Position numbers and translations under genes: made by a program | Source: CAZNUM01 sp046861615 | Lineage (GTDB): Bacteria > Fidelibacterota > Marinisomatia > Marinisomatales > TCS55 | Assembly: GCA_046861615.1 (NCBI GenBank) | Contig: JBHHUS010000029.1 | Span: 1 to 24,975 of the forward strand | Length of the DNA stretch: 24,975 bases | Reading direction: 5' to 3' | In this document: piece by piece, positions 8,308-16,831 of the stretch | Layout: every line of letters begins with the position of its first letter | How positions within the stretch are numbered: the stretch's first letter is position 1 | Notes under the pieces: generated by a model | What the model was told of the DNA's origin: nothing | Seen by the model: the letters and a program-made list of their open reading frames with translations, nothing else | Database searches by the model: none

Positions 8308-9042
8308 CTAATTCTTCGCCTTAACCTTTGCCTTATTCTTTATCTTTTCTTCCACTACCTCATCCTTCAACACCCGGCCGTCTTCAAGATAGATTTTCCG
8401 ATGGAGATACTGAATAACCTTTTCATCGTGAGTCGCAAAAATAAAGGTTGTTTTCAGCTCCCTGTTCAAGGAAACCATCATATTTAAAATATTATGAGAA
8501 TTTTCAACATCCAGGTTGGCCGTCGGTTCATCTGCCAGTACAATCTCCGGTTTTTTTACCATTGCCCGAGCAACCGCCACCCGTTGACATTCACCGCCGG
8601 ATAACTGTGCCGGGCGGGAATCAATTTTATCCATCAAGCCCACCCAATCCAGTGATTTGAGAATGGCCTCCCGTCGTTCCTGAGCGCCATAATTCAATAA
8701 CAACAATGGTAATTCCACATTCTCATAAACGGTGTAAACCGGCAACAAATTATACGTCTGGAAAATAAAACCCAGGTGCCTGTTCCGTAGATTGGCAGCC
8801 TCTCGCTGGGACAAATCGTTGATGTTCTTACCCAGTACAGCAACTTCTCCTTTAGTGGCAACATCCAGAGAACCGATGATATTTAACAAAGTAGTCTTTC
8901 CCGAACCGCTGGGACCTACAATCCCGACAAATTCTCCCTGGGAAAAAGACAAACTCACCTTGTTCAGAGCCACAAAAGAATCCTTCCCCATTGGAAAAGT
9001 TTTCATCAAACCCTTTACCGTAATCAGTGCTGAATTGTTCAT
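8308..9042 (-). CDS. ABC transporter ATP-binding protein, LolD/MacB type
   Basis: This 244-residue ATPase has every nucleotide-binding motif: Walker A GPSGSGKT (43-50), Q-loop Q95 in IFQTYNLLP, signature LSGGE (147-151), Walker B VLADEP with D171 and E172, D-loop, and H205 (ATHD). The NLLPVYTVYENVELPL stretch is typical of the LolD/MacB/FtsE subgroup that powers FtsX-type permeases, two of which follow in the same operon. A cysteine follows the signature (LSGGECQR), where glutamine is usual. The last 15 or so residues form a lysine-rich tail (KIKNKAKVKAKN) beyond the usual end of the family. The ATG has a good ribosome site (GGAAGGAA). It likely drives transfer of an envelope substrate towards the LolA-like protein. 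Confidence 0.93.
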   Translation of the reverse strand: MNNSALITVKGLMKTFPMGKDSFVALNKVSLSFSQGEFVGIVGPSGSGKTTLLNIIGSLDVATKGEVAVLGKNINDLSQREAANLRNRHLGFIFQTYNLLPVYTVYENVELPLLLLNYGAQERREAILKSLDWVGLMDKIDSRPAQLSGGECQRVAVARAMVKKPEIVLADEPTANLDVENSHNILNMMVSLNRELKTTFIFATHDEKVIQYLHRKIYLEDGRVLKDEVVEEKIKNKAKVKAKN

Positions 9043-9147
9043 ATTGAGTTTCCTTCCAAACCACTAAAATATACCATGAATCTGTTTAAGAAACCGTCCT
9101 TACTTGTTTCATCACAACATTGATAAACCGGATTCGCACCTGGGGAG

Positions 9148-10323
9148 CTAATGGTTGAAAATAATAATCAACTGGAAGCCCGAGGTACCGGTGGTAAGGA
9201 GAGCAGGATTTTCAAAAACGGTTTTATCTCCGCTACTCCAGAACCAAGCCAGATTTATCAGCCAGGAATTATAGCTTCTCTGCCAGCGGACATATTGAAA
9301 GGATTGCTGTTGTTCCCAGTCATAAATCATGTACCAGGCCACCTGATCAAACAGAGTCAATGGATAAGTTGCAATCAATCCGGAGAAGGAACCTAATTTA
9401 CTTGCATTCTTCAGAGTTTCACCGCTATTTATATTAAACTGTTCCGCTGCCAGGGTCAGGCCGTTCCCGACGGCAAAGGTGTAATCCATTCCCACGGTGA
9501 AAAACGATTGCCAGTCAGGGTAAACACCGCTATGCTGACCGTAAACCAGGGCGCCCTCAAACCACAACCCCGGTCCTATATCCCAGGAACCGTCCCAGCC
9601 GATTTTATATTCCGGAATGGATTTACCCGTGTAGATAATTTTATCATCCTGAATATCCCTGATCTGGGAAATCACCCGCCGGTGGAAAGTCATGGCCATT
9701 TCTCCCCGGGGGATGGCAAATTGCCAGCGTCCCCCCCATTCCGGAATTTTCTTTTTGGAAGCGATCAGATCCCAGCCGCTGGCACGGTCATTCCCGTACA
9801 AGCACCAGGCCCAGAGATTAGCATTACGACGGAAATAGTATTGCATTCTGACACCGTAAACACCCTCGGTCAATTGTTGTGGATCGGTGGGATCCAGGCG
9901 ATCGAACCACATTAGTGACCTGAACAACCGCCCCGGACCGAAAGTGATTTTCTGGAGTCCCAACCGTGTTTCAAAACGCCGGGTGGAATAGCGTACCCAC
10001 AGGCGATATGGTTCCTCCGAAAAGCGGAAGTCCGCACCTGAACCAGTTGAGCCGGGACGAATCCAGGAGAAACTCCCGGCGATCTCTAAGTCAAAGAAAT
10101 TTTCGCCGGAATTAAGCAATTGCCCCTCAAAAGTAGGAATATATTGTAGGCGAAAGTCCGCAAACTCCAATTGTTGATCACCCGGTTCACTGGTAAGAAT
10201 AGCCGACAATTCACCCTTTAAATCAACCTGAAGAGAATATAGGAAAGAAATTCCGGAAAGGAGTGAAATGATCACCCGCACCAAATATCGGGTTGCGATC
10301 CGATGAGTTATTCCAGCCACCAT
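9148..10323 (-). CDS. Putative outer-membrane beta-barrel protein of the envelope ABC cluster
   Basis: I do not recognise the family with certainty. The 391-residue product has a hydrophobic N-terminal export signal (about 12-30) without a clean A-x-A site. The rest is rich in W, Y, F and G, with alternating polar and apolar residues in short strands (WLINLAWFWSS, SGFQLIIIFN). This is the pattern of an outer-membrane beta-barrel, and it ends on a strand with a near-terminal aromatic (FNH). Loops such as FGPGRLFRSLMWFDRLDP resemble barrels found beside LolA-like proteins and FtsX or RND exporters. It is the first gene of this cluster, 106 bp upstream of the ATPase, and could be the outer-membrane receiver of the exported substrate. 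A GGGGAAAGG tract precedes the ATG. The 81 bp separating it from preA contain no clear terminator, so read-through from the pyrimidine operon is possible. Confidence 0.7.
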   Translation of the reverse strand: MVAGITHRIATRYLVRVIISLLSGISFLYSLQVDLKGELSAILTSEPGDQQLEFADFRLQYIPTFEGQLLNSGENFFDLEIAGSFSWIRPGSTGSGADFRFSEEPYRLWVRYSTRRFETRLGLQKITFGPGRLFRSLMWFDRLDPTDPQQLTEGVYGVRMQYYFRRNANLWAWCLYGNDRASGWDLIASKKKIPEWGGRWQFAIPRGEMAMTFHRRVISQIRDIQDDKIIYTGKSIPEYKIGWDGSWDIGPGLWFEGALVYGQHSGVYPDWQSFFTVGMDYTFAVGNGLTLAAEQFNINSGETLKNASKLGSFSGLIATYPLTLFDQVAWYMIYDWEQQQSFQYVRWQRSYNSWLINLAWFWSSGDKTVFENPALLTTGTSGFQLIIIFNH

Positions 10324-10404
10324 GGCCTTTCCCCGATCGTTTAAAATATTATCACCCCCCTGATGAATAACTGGTACTCGGGTTACTGCGAAGAGAAATC
10401 CGCA

Positions 10405-11745
10405 TTAACCCTGACTGGCGACCATCCGTTCGTTCCAGGTTTCAGGTGCTTTCCCAGTAGGACGTTCCACCATACTAATACAACCGGGCACGGGACATAC
10501 CAGATGACAGAGATTACAACCAACGCACTCCGCATCATCGATAAACGGGACATAAGCTCCGATTCCCTCCGGAACGGCATGTTGTTGTGCCAGTTGTATT
10601 TCGGTCCGTGGACTAAAACCGTGGTCTGATTCTCCGTGGTAAGCGGAGCAAGGGTTTTGACGGGTGTGAATACACTGGTGAGCACCGTCCAGACAGGCGA
10701 TGTAACAGAGCTGACAACCGATACACTTTTCAGAGTCGATATCGGCCACTACTTTGTAATTCAGATCCAGGTCTCCCCAATCGGTGAAATGGGGAATCGC
10801 CTTTCCAACCAGCTGGGATACAGAGCTCATATTCATTTCATCGAGGTAATGAGCCAGACCATCAATCAAATCTTCCACAATCCGGTAACCGTAATGCATC
10901 ACTGCGGTACAAACCTGAACAGAAGTAGCTCCCAGGGCAATGAATTCAGCCGCATCGCGCCACTGGTGGATTCCACCGATGCCAGATATGGGAACAGTAA
11001 TGCGGGGGTCCCGGGCCAGGGCTCCCACCATGTGGAGGGCAATCGGTTTCACCGCCGGTCCGCAATAACCGCCGTGTGTACTCTTATCCCGGACAGCAGG
11101 CAGGGGCACCATCGATTCTAAATCAACGCCAATAATGGATTTAATCGTATTTATGAGTGAAAGTCCGTGCGTACCGCCGCGGACGGCAGCCATACCCGGA
11201 TCCAGGATATCGCCCACATTAGGAGTTAATTTCACCAGGACCGGTGTAGAGGCAAATTCAATTACCCAGGAGGTGATTTCTTCCAGTACTTTCGGCTCCT
11301 GTCCCACCGAACTGCCCATCCCCCGTTCACACATACCGTGGGGACAGCCGAAATTCAATTCCAGACCATCGGCACCGGCATCCTCCGCCTTGCGGATAAT
11401 ATCTTTCCATTCCGACTTGGATTCCACCATCAATGACACAATCACCGCATGATTGGGATAGCGCTTTTTAACTTCCCGGATTTCCTTGAGATTCGCTTCC
11501 AGAGGGCGGTCAGTTATTAATTCAATATTGTTCAACCCCGAAACCGGTTGGCCGGCATAGGCCACGGCTGCCAGACGGGAGGAAACATTAACAATCGGTT
11601 CCCCCAGAGTTTTCCAGACGGCACCGCCCCATCCGGCGTCAAAGGCCCGCATAATTTGCTCACCGCAATTGGTGGGCGGGCCGGAAGCCAGCCAGAAGGG
11701 ATTGGGACTTTTAATTCCGGCCATGTTCGTGGTCAAGTCAGCCAT
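10405..11745 (-). CDS. preA: NAD-dependent dihydropyrimidine dehydrogenase, catalytic subunit PreA
   Basis: PreA reduces uracil or thymine to the 5,6-dihydro form as part of the PreT-PreA complex, the first step of reductive pyrimidine catabolism. The 446-residue protein has a dihydroorotate-dehydrogenase-like FMN barrel (about 1-310) with the active-site loop NFGCPHGMCERGMGSSVGQ (131-149), KLTPN at 172-176 and the FMN-phosphate region ISGIGGI (253-259). A ferredoxin domain follows with two [4Fe-4S] motifs: C341/C344/C347/C351 and C407/C410/C413/C417. By eye the position of the mammalian catalytic cysteine (in LACGQ) is valine here; from memory E. coli PreA also lacks a cysteine there. The 55 residues between the two cluster motifs are longer than I recall for E. 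coli PreA and include extra cysteines (C358, C366). A GGAAG site precedes the ATG. It is the last pyrimidine gene. Confidence 0.93.
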   Translation of the reverse strand: MADLTTNMAGIKSPNPFWLASGPPTNCGEQIMRAFDAGWGGAVWKTLGEPIVNVSSRLAAVAYAGQPVSGLNNIELITDRPLEANLKEIREVKKRYPNHAVIVSLMVESKSEWKDIIRKAEDAGADGLELNFGCPHGMCERGMGSSVGQEPKVLEEITSWVIEFASTPVLVKLTPNVGDILDPGMAAVRGGTHGLSLINTIKSIIGVDLESMVPLPAVRDKSTHGGYCGPAVKPIALHMVGALARDPRITVPISGIGGIHQWRDAAEFIALGATSVQVCTAVMHYGYRIVEDLIDGLAHYLDEMNMSSVSQLVGKAIPHFTDWGDLDLNYKVVADIDSEKCIGCQLCYIACLDGAHQCIHTRQNPCSAYHGESDHGFSPRTEIQLAQQHAVPEGIGAYVPFIDDAECVGCNLCHLVCPVPGCISMVERPTGKAPETWNERMVASQG

Positions 11746-11779
11746 GATACTTCCTTTTTAATTATTTAAATGAATTGAA

Positions 11780-11815
11780 ATACCGGAATCGGGAAAAACT
11801 CCGAGTATCCGGTAT
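11780..11815. repeat. Hairpin in the preT-preA gap
   Basis: Arms ATACCGGA (11780-11787) and TCCGGTAT (11808-11815) pair perfectly, and an inner TCGG/CCGA can extend the stem. On the - strand transcript the hairpin is followed by a T-rich but interrupted stretch, so termination would be weak. It sits in the 137-nt gap between preT and preA, the longest gap in this operon, and might tune preA expression or process the mRNA. No gene lies in this gap. Confidence 0.5.
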
Positions 11816-11882
11816 AAGCAGGAGTGTACAATGTGAAAACCGGCGATAGCAGAATTATTAATAGTTGGAGCGGTTCTCAGCA

Positions 11883-13184
11883 TTAATGATCACCGGTAAA
11901 CATTTTCAGCATTGCCTCAGCAGCCGCACGACCATCAGCCACGGCATTTACTACTTCCTTACCACCATTGACACAGTCACCACCAGCAAAAATCTTCAGA
12001 TGGGAAGTTTGTCTGGTTTCAGGATCTACCACCACTCTTCCTTTATCATCAGTTTTCACCTCAGGAATCAGCCTACCGGCAATTTTTTCCTGACCGATGG
12101 CCATAACAATCCAGTCAGTAGAGAATTTCACGGGACTGCCATCACTGGTGATTATACCGTGAAATTCTAATATCCCTGAAGGTGTAGAAGTAATTTGCAC
12201 TGGTTTAATTTTTTCGATCAACCGAACACCAACCTGTCGGGCGGCCTTCAATTCGTGGGCATAACCAGGCATCTCTGCCTCGGTCCGACGATAGACGATA
12301 TTCACCTTGGGAACACCCAACAAGGCCAATTCCCGGGCAATGTCAATGGCTGTATTTCCACCACCGATGACAACAACTGTCCGAAGATTTGACGGTAACT
12401 GAAAATCAGGTTCATTTTTGATTTTCCGGATGAGCTCAGTGGCGCCCCAGACACCCGGTTCCCGTTCGCCGGGAATGCCGGGGAATTTGTCCTTTCCCAA
12501 ACCCGTCCCCAGGAAAAGGGCGTCAAAGTCTGCCAGTAGTTTGTCAATTCTAATGTCCCGACCAACAGCAACACCCAGATGAATTTCCACTCCCAGGCCG
12601 GTTATCCAATCCGCCTCCGCCAGGGCTTCAGGGGCCGGCATCTTGTACGGGGCAATTCCGGTGGTGTTCAATCCGCCCGGGAAATCATTCTTTTCATAAA
12701 TAACGGTTTTAACGCTATTCAGTGCCAGGTAACCGGCACAGGCCAGGGAGGCCGGTCCGGCACCGACCAAAGCCACTTTTCGATTTCCCGGTTCAGGTAC
12801 TGTAAACAATGATTGTCCGCTTTCCAACTCCCGTTGCAGCGCCCGGGCAACAGCGTAATGTTGTAAACGGCCGATCTGGATTGGCTTTCCATTGTATAAA
12901 TTGAAGACACAGGCACCGGCACATAATTCATCTACCGGGCAGACCCGCCCCGTGGAAAATCCAAGCAGGTTGGACTTGAAAATGGTCATGGCTGCACCCT
13001 TTAGATTACCGGAAGCAATTTTCCGGATAAAAGCGGGAATGTCAATTCCCGTGGGACAGGCTTTTATGCAAGGAGCATCATAACAGAACAAGCAGCGGTT
13101 AGCTTCAATTCCAGCCTCAATCTTCGTGAGTACAGGTTTGTCTTCCTTAAACTGTATCTCCAGCCGCGAAGTTGGTAATTCCAT
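11883..13184 (-). CDS. preT: NAD-dependent dihydropyrimidine dehydrogenase, electron-transfer subunit PreT
   Basis: PreT takes electrons from NAD(P)H through FAD and Fe-S clusters and passes them to PreA. The 433-residue protein starts with the Fe-S domain shared with glutamate synthase small subunits (C31, C34, C39, C43 and C82, C88, C92). It then has the FAD-binding motif VALVGAGPASLACAG (about 137-151), the nucleotide motif VVVIGGGNTAID (270-281) and a C-terminal FAD motif IFAGGDCVNGG. It could be mistaken for GltD, but the adjacent preA and the pyrimidine genes decide the role. The frame continues upstream to a TTG at 13196. I chose the ATG at 13184 because an excellent ribosome site, GAGGA, lies about 7 bases before it, inside the longer reading. 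The aminotransferase stop is 26 bp upstream. Confidence 0.92.
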   Translation of the reverse strand: MELPTSRLEIQFKEDKPVLTKIEAGIEANRCLFCYDAPCIKACPTGIDIPAFIRKIASGNLKGAAMTIFKSNLLGFSTGRVCPVDELCAGACVFNLYNGKPIQIGRLQHYAVARALQRELESGQSLFTVPEPGNRKVALVGAGPASLACAGYLALNSVKTVIYEKNDFPGGLNTTGIAPYKMPAPEALAEADWITGLGVEIHLGVAVGRDIRIDKLLADFDALFLGTGLGKDKFPGIPGEREPGVWGATELIRKIKNEPDFQLPSNLRTVVVIGGGNTAIDIARELALLGVPKVNIVYRRTEAEMPGYAHELKAARQVGVRLIEKIKPVQITSTPSGILEFHGIITSDGSPVKFSTDWIVMAIGQEKIAGRLIPEVKTDDKGRVVVDPETRQTSHLKIFAGGDCVNGGKEVVNAVADGRAAAEAMLKMFTGDH

Positions 13185-13210
13185 GGATTTCCTCAAATGT
13201 CGTTCGTTAA

Positions 13211-14506
13211 TCAGTTAGAAAGAGCCGCCAGGGAATCATCCAGAATTCGAACCGCTTTTTCCACTGGTTCTCTGGTAACATTCATGGGTGGTGAAATCCG
13301 CACTACATTCCCATACAAACCGCCCCGTCCAATCAATAATCCCCGCTGTCTGGTCTCCTCCATAAGTTGATCCAGGGCCTTGGGGTTGGGAGTACGGTCG
13401 TGACTGGTTTCATCCAATACCAGTTCCAGCGCCTGCATGAGTCCCATGCCACGGACATCACCAATAATTTTCGGGTATTTTTGCTGTAACCGTTCCAGTT
13501 CCTGACGCAGGAGTTTACCCATGGTGGAACAATTCTCCGTTAGGTTATCACGTTCTACAATTTCCATAGTTTTATTTGCAGCCGCACAACTGACAGGATT
13601 TCCTCCGAAAGTCGAAATACTGTTTTTTACTAATGAATCAGCAATTTCACCAGTAGTGATGACTGCCCCCAGGGGTAAACCGTTAGCAATCCCTTTGGCC
13701 ATGGTCATCATCTCCGGAACAACGCCATACTGTTCAATTCCAAACATTTTTCCGGTTCGGCCAAACCCGGTTTGAACTTCATCAGAAATAAAAATACCAC
13801 CGTAATGCCTAACAATCTCAGCCACAATCTGGAAATATTCCGGTGGTGGTGTAATAAAGCCACCCACGCCCTGGATCGGTTCCACCATCATACCGGCAAT
13901 TTCACCGGTCGTGGTAGTGCGAATCAATTCCTCCACATCCTGAGCACAACCGACTCCACAATCAGGGTAGGACGATTTCAGGGGACAACGGTAGCAATAA
14001 GGTGCAAGGGCGTGTTTCACCGCCGCCACCTGAGTGGGCAGAGCTCGCCAGGAGGCATGAGCTGTTAATGATTGAGCCAGAAGCGAGCGACCGGAATAGG
14101 CATGCCTCAGGGCGATGAATTCTCCCTTACCGGTGTAAACCTGAGCCATCATTACGGCGGTTTCATCCGCCTCAGTTCCCGAGGCAGTGAAAAAACATTT
14201 TTCCAGTTTCCCAGGGGTAATGTGAGCCAATTTTTCCGCCAGTTGTACTACCGACTCCACCTGGTAAAGGGTAGAAACGTGACTTAAACGATTCACTTGC
14301 GCTACGATGGCGGCGTTAACCTCCTCATTGGCGTGGCCGACAGAAACAGTTAAAATACCGCCAAAGAAATCCAGGTACTGATTCCCGTCGGCATCTGTAA
14401 CCTGAATTCCTTGTCCCTCTGTTATTACCAATGGCACCTGGTAAAAATTTTTCACTGCCGGGAAAAGATGGGCGCTATGTTTCTGTCTGATTTCAGCACT
14501 GTTCAT
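13211..14506 (-). CDS. Class III aminotransferase, likely beta-alanine / 3-aminoisobutyrate transaminase
   Basis: This 431-residue fold-type I PLP enzyme has FFTASGTEADETAV (PLP phosphate region), D242 in FISDEVQTGFGR (ring nitrogen), and the Schiff-base lysine K271 in MTMAKGIANGLPLG. It belongs to the AGXT2-like group by the PYCYRCPLKSSYPDCG segment with C171, C174, C183 and C187. By family alone the substrate could be alanine-glyoxylate, beta-alanine, 4-aminobutyrate or ornithine. Its place between the ureidopropionase and PreT genes, with a semialdehyde dehydrogenase in the same operon, points to transamination of beta-alanine (from uracil) and 3-aminoisobutyrate (from thymine), giving malonate semialdehyde and methylmalonate semialdehyde. 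The ATG has a GGAGT-type ribosome site (GGAAGGAG), and the previous stop is 15 bp upstream. Confidence 0.88.
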   Translation of the reverse strand: MNSAEIRQKHSAHLFPAVKNFYQVPLVITEGQGIQVTDADGNQYLDFFGGILTVSVGHANEEVNAAIVAQVNRLSHVSTLYQVESVVQLAEKLAHITPGKLEKCFFTASGTEADETAVMMAQVYTGKGEFIALRHAYSGRSLLAQSLTAHASWRALPTQVAAVKHALAPYCYRCPLKSSYPDCGVGCAQDVEELIRTTTTGEIAGMMVEPIQGVGGFITPPPEYFQIVAEIVRHYGGIFISDEVQTGFGRTGKMFGIEQYGVVPEMMTMAKGIANGLPLGAVITTGEIADSLVKNSISTFGGNPVSCAAANKTMEIVERDNLTENCSTMGKLLRQELERLQQKYPKIIGDVRGMGLMQALELVLDETSHDRTPNPKALDQLMEETRQRGLLIGRGGLYGNVVRISPPMNVTREPVEKAVRILDDSLAALSN

Positions 14507-14521
14507 TTCAGACTCCTTCCT

Positions 14522-15388
14522 TCAGGGTGCAATTAAACCATCATAAGATTCGGGCCGACGATCTCTGAAAAACTGCCAGGTGGAACGTACCTCATCAATC
14601 AAATCCAGGTCCATTTCCGCCACCAGTAATTCATCCTTATTTTCTGAGGCAATTGAAAAAATATTACCCCGGGGATCTACGAAGTATGAACTGCCGTAAA
14701 AATGGCCCAGATTCCAGGGCGCCTCTTTCCCGACCCGGTTAATGCAACCCATAAAATAACCGTTGGCCACAGCGTGAGCCGGCTGTTCCAGTTTCCACAG
14801 ATATTGGGAAAGTCCCGCAACCGTAGCAGAGGGGTTGTAAACAATTTCAGCCCCGTTTAAGCCCAGGGCCCGGGCGCCCTCCGGGAAATGACGATCGTAG
14901 CAAATATAAACACCGATTTTGGCATAGGCGGTCTCAAACACCGGGTAACCCAGATTACCGGGACGAAAGAAAAATTTCTCCCAGAAACCAGAGGTGTGGG
15001 GAATATGATTCTTGCGATATTTCCCCAGAAAGGAACCGTCTGCATCGATCACCGCGGCGGTGTTGTAAAGAATGCCCGGCTGTTCCTTTTCATAAACCGG
15101 GACAATCATGACCATCTGGTATTTTTTGGCCAATTCCTGCATCCGTTCCACAGTGGGGCCAGGAACTGCTTCCGCCGATTGGTACCAGACCGAATCCTGA
15201 CCAGGACAGAAATAGGGCGTGCTGAAGATCTCCTGTAGACAGAGAATCTGAACTCCCTGCCTACCGGCATCATCAATAAAAGGCAGATGTTTTTTCAACA
15301 TTGCCTCCTTGATTTCAGCAATTGTTCCTTCTCCCTCTGTCATGGGAAGGCTCATTTGAATTAATCCGGATTTAATGATTCTGGGCAT
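14522..15388 (-). CDS. Beta-ureidopropionase (N-carbamoyl-beta-alanine amidohydrolase), nitrilase superfamily
   Basis: This enzyme hydrolyses N-carbamoyl-beta-alanine (or the 3-aminoisobutyrate equivalent) to the beta-amino acid, CO2 and ammonia, the third step of the reductive route. The 288-residue protein has the nitrilase triad: E53 (CLQEIF), K126 (KYRKNHIP) and C163 (VYICYDRHFPE). HTSGFWEKFFFRPGN and the C-terminal RRPESYDGL resemble beta-ureidopropionase and N-carbamoylputrescine amidase. The neighbouring dihydropyrimidinase favours the pyrimidine role over putrescine synthesis. An AGGAG ribosome site sits seven bases before the ATG. It starts 20 bp after the dihydropyrimidinase stop and ends 15 bp before the aminotransferase start, so it is within the operon. 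The related enzyme family, hydantoinase-linked N-carbamoylase, is less likely given preA/preT. Confidence 0.92.
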   Translation of the reverse strand: MPRIIKSGLIQMSLPMTEGEGTIAEIKEAMLKKHLPFIDDAGRQGVQILCLQEIFSTPYFCPGQDSVWYQSAEAVPGPTVERMQELAKKYQMVMIVPVYEKEQPGILYNTAAVIDADGSFLGKYRKNHIPHTSGFWEKFFFRPGNLGYPVFETAYAKIGVYICYDRHFPEGARALGLNGAEIVYNPSATVAGLSQYLWKLEQPAHAVANGYFMGCINRVGKEAPWNLGHFYGSSYFVDPRGNIFSIASENKDELLVAEMDLDLIDEVRSTWQFFRDRRPESYDGLIAP

Positions 15389-15408
15389 TGTGTCTCCTTT
15401 CGTTCCAA

Positions 15409-16803
15409 TTATTGTAATGAACGGTGAAGGTCCCGTTTCAGGAATCGGCCATCCCCCTTTTGACCAAGATAGTCGCCATCCTGAATAATAACCTTTCCGC
15501 GTGAAATCACGGTCTCGGTAAATCCCTGTACTTCAAACCCTTCATAGGCATTATAGTCCACATTCATGTGATGGGTCCGGGGATTGGAGATACTAATCAT
15601 TTCTTTATGGTTGGGGTTGAAAATAATCACATCTGCATCGCTGCCGGTGGCAATGGTACCCTTCCGGGGATAGAGACCAAATAATTTGGCTGCTGACGTA
15701 GAAGTAATTTCCACAAAACGATTCAGGGAAATCCGCTTCTCTACCACACCAGCCTGGTAAACCAGACTCATGCGGTTTTCTATACCTGGAGCACCGTTGG
15801 GAATTTTAGTAAACAGCTCCCGCCCCAACACTTTCTGGTCCTCCATCCGGAAAGGACAATGGTCAGTGGATACTGCCTGGAGATCTCCGCTTTTCAATCC
15901 CCGCCAGAGTTCAGCCTGATTCCATTGCTCCCGCAGGGGTGGTGACATTACATATTTCGCCCCTTCAAAATCTTCATGCTCATAATAGGAGAGGTCCAGT
16001 AATAAATACTGGGGACAGGTTTCCGCGTACACCGGGCGGCCACGATCCCGGGCAAAGGTGACCTGCTCTAGAGCATCGGAGGAGGATAAATGAACAATGT
16101 ATAGTGGTGCATTGGCAACTTCGGCAATGGCAATGGTACGGTGAACAGCCTCTGCCTCCATCCGGGTTGGCCGGGTGAGAGCATGCCACTTGGGAGCGGT
16201 TTTCCCCGCCCCTAAAGCCAGTTTGACAATTTCGTCAATGACAATACCGTTCTCAGCATGCATACAAATCAAAGCACCCAGTTCTCCCGCCCGGCGCATG
16301 GTCTGAAAAATCATGCCGTCATCCATGTACAGAACGCCGGGATAAGCAGTAAATAATTTGTAGGAGGTAACACCTTCCTCAACCAGGGTCTCCAGCTCCG
16401 AAAGCCGATCGCTTTCCATATCGGTGATAATCATATGGAAACCGTAATCAATGGCGGCTTTCCCTTCAGCTTTGGCGTGCCAGGTGTCCAGGCCCTCCAG
16501 GGCGGAGTGTCCTTTAGTCTGGATAGCAAAATCAATAATTGTGGTGGTGCCACCAAAAGCAGCGGCCCGGGTACCGGTTTCAAAATCATCGGAAGAAACA
16601 GTACCGCCAAAGGGCATATCCAGATGAGTATGGGGATCAATACCTCCCGGTAAAACGTATTTTCCCGCAGCATCAATGACCGTATCCGGCTGAACGTCCA
16701 GGTCTTTTCCCACCTGGGTAATTTCTTCCTGATCAATGAATATATCAGCAATAAAATCATCCACAGCCGTGATTACACGCCCATTTTTAATCAAAATTGA
16801 CAT
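15409..16803 (-). CDS. hydA: Dihydropyrimidinase (D-hydantoinase family)
   Basis: This enzyme opens dihydrouracil or dihydrothymine to the N-carbamoyl-beta-amino acid, the second step of the reductive route. The 464-residue cyclic amidohydrolase has all the binuclear metal ligands: H58 and H60 (DPHTHLD), the bridging lysine K149 expected to be carboxylated (TSYKLF), H182 (CMHAEN), H238 (IVHLSS) and D314 (STDHCPF). The N-terminal small beta domain (LIKNGRVIT) and the return strand near the C-terminus (ADVIIFNPN) are typical. The length fits the family. The ATG has a strong GGAGG ribosome site, stronger than its neighbours, which suggests high translation. It lies 28 bp downstream of the permease stop. 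D-hydantoinase and allantoinase are alternatives by fold, but the operon context supports dihydropyrimidinase. Confidence 0.94.
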   Translation of the reverse strand: MSILIKNGRVITAVDDFIADIFIDQEEITQVGKDLDVQPDTVIDAAGKYVLPGGIDPHTHLDMPFGGTVSSDDFETGTRAAAFGGTTTIIDFAIQTKGHSALEGLDTWHAKAEGKAAIDYGFHMIITDMESDRLSELETLVEEGVTSYKLFTAYPGVLYMDDGMIFQTMRRAGELGALICMHAENGIVIDEIVKLALGAGKTAPKWHALTRPTRMEAEAVHRTIAIAEVANAPLYIVHLSSSDALEQVTFARDRGRPVYAETCPQYLLLDLSYYEHEDFEGAKYVMSPPLREQWNQAELWRGLKSGDLQAVSTDHCPFRMEDQKVLGRELFTKIPNGAPGIENRMSLVYQAGVVEKRISLNRFVEITSTSAAKLFGLYPRKGTIATGSDADVIIFNPNHKEMISISNPRTHHMNVDYNAYEGFEVQGFTETVISRGKVIIQDGDYLGQKGDGRFLKRDLHRSLQ

Positions 16804-16831
16804 AACCGCCTCCTTGAATTTGAAGGTTCAC

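Noticed and set aside
6656..9042. MacAB-type drug or peptide efflux pump
   Set aside because: The ATPase and permeases are separate proteins, there is no membrane-fusion protein or TolC, and a LolA-like carrier is coupled to the permeases.
10383..11769. Several open frames of 70-160 codons overlapping preA on both strands
   Set aside because: PreA accounts for this stretch with intact Fe-S and FMN motifs; the alternatives lack starts with ribosome sites and recognisable domains.
11883..13184. Glutamate synthase small subunit (gltD)
   Set aside because: The fold is shared, but no large subunit is nearby, while preA is the next gene and pyrimidine enzymes surround it.
13185..13196. TTG start for preT at 13196
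   Set aside because: The GAGGA ribosome site for the ATG at 13184 falls inside this extension, so the shorter form is the better choice.
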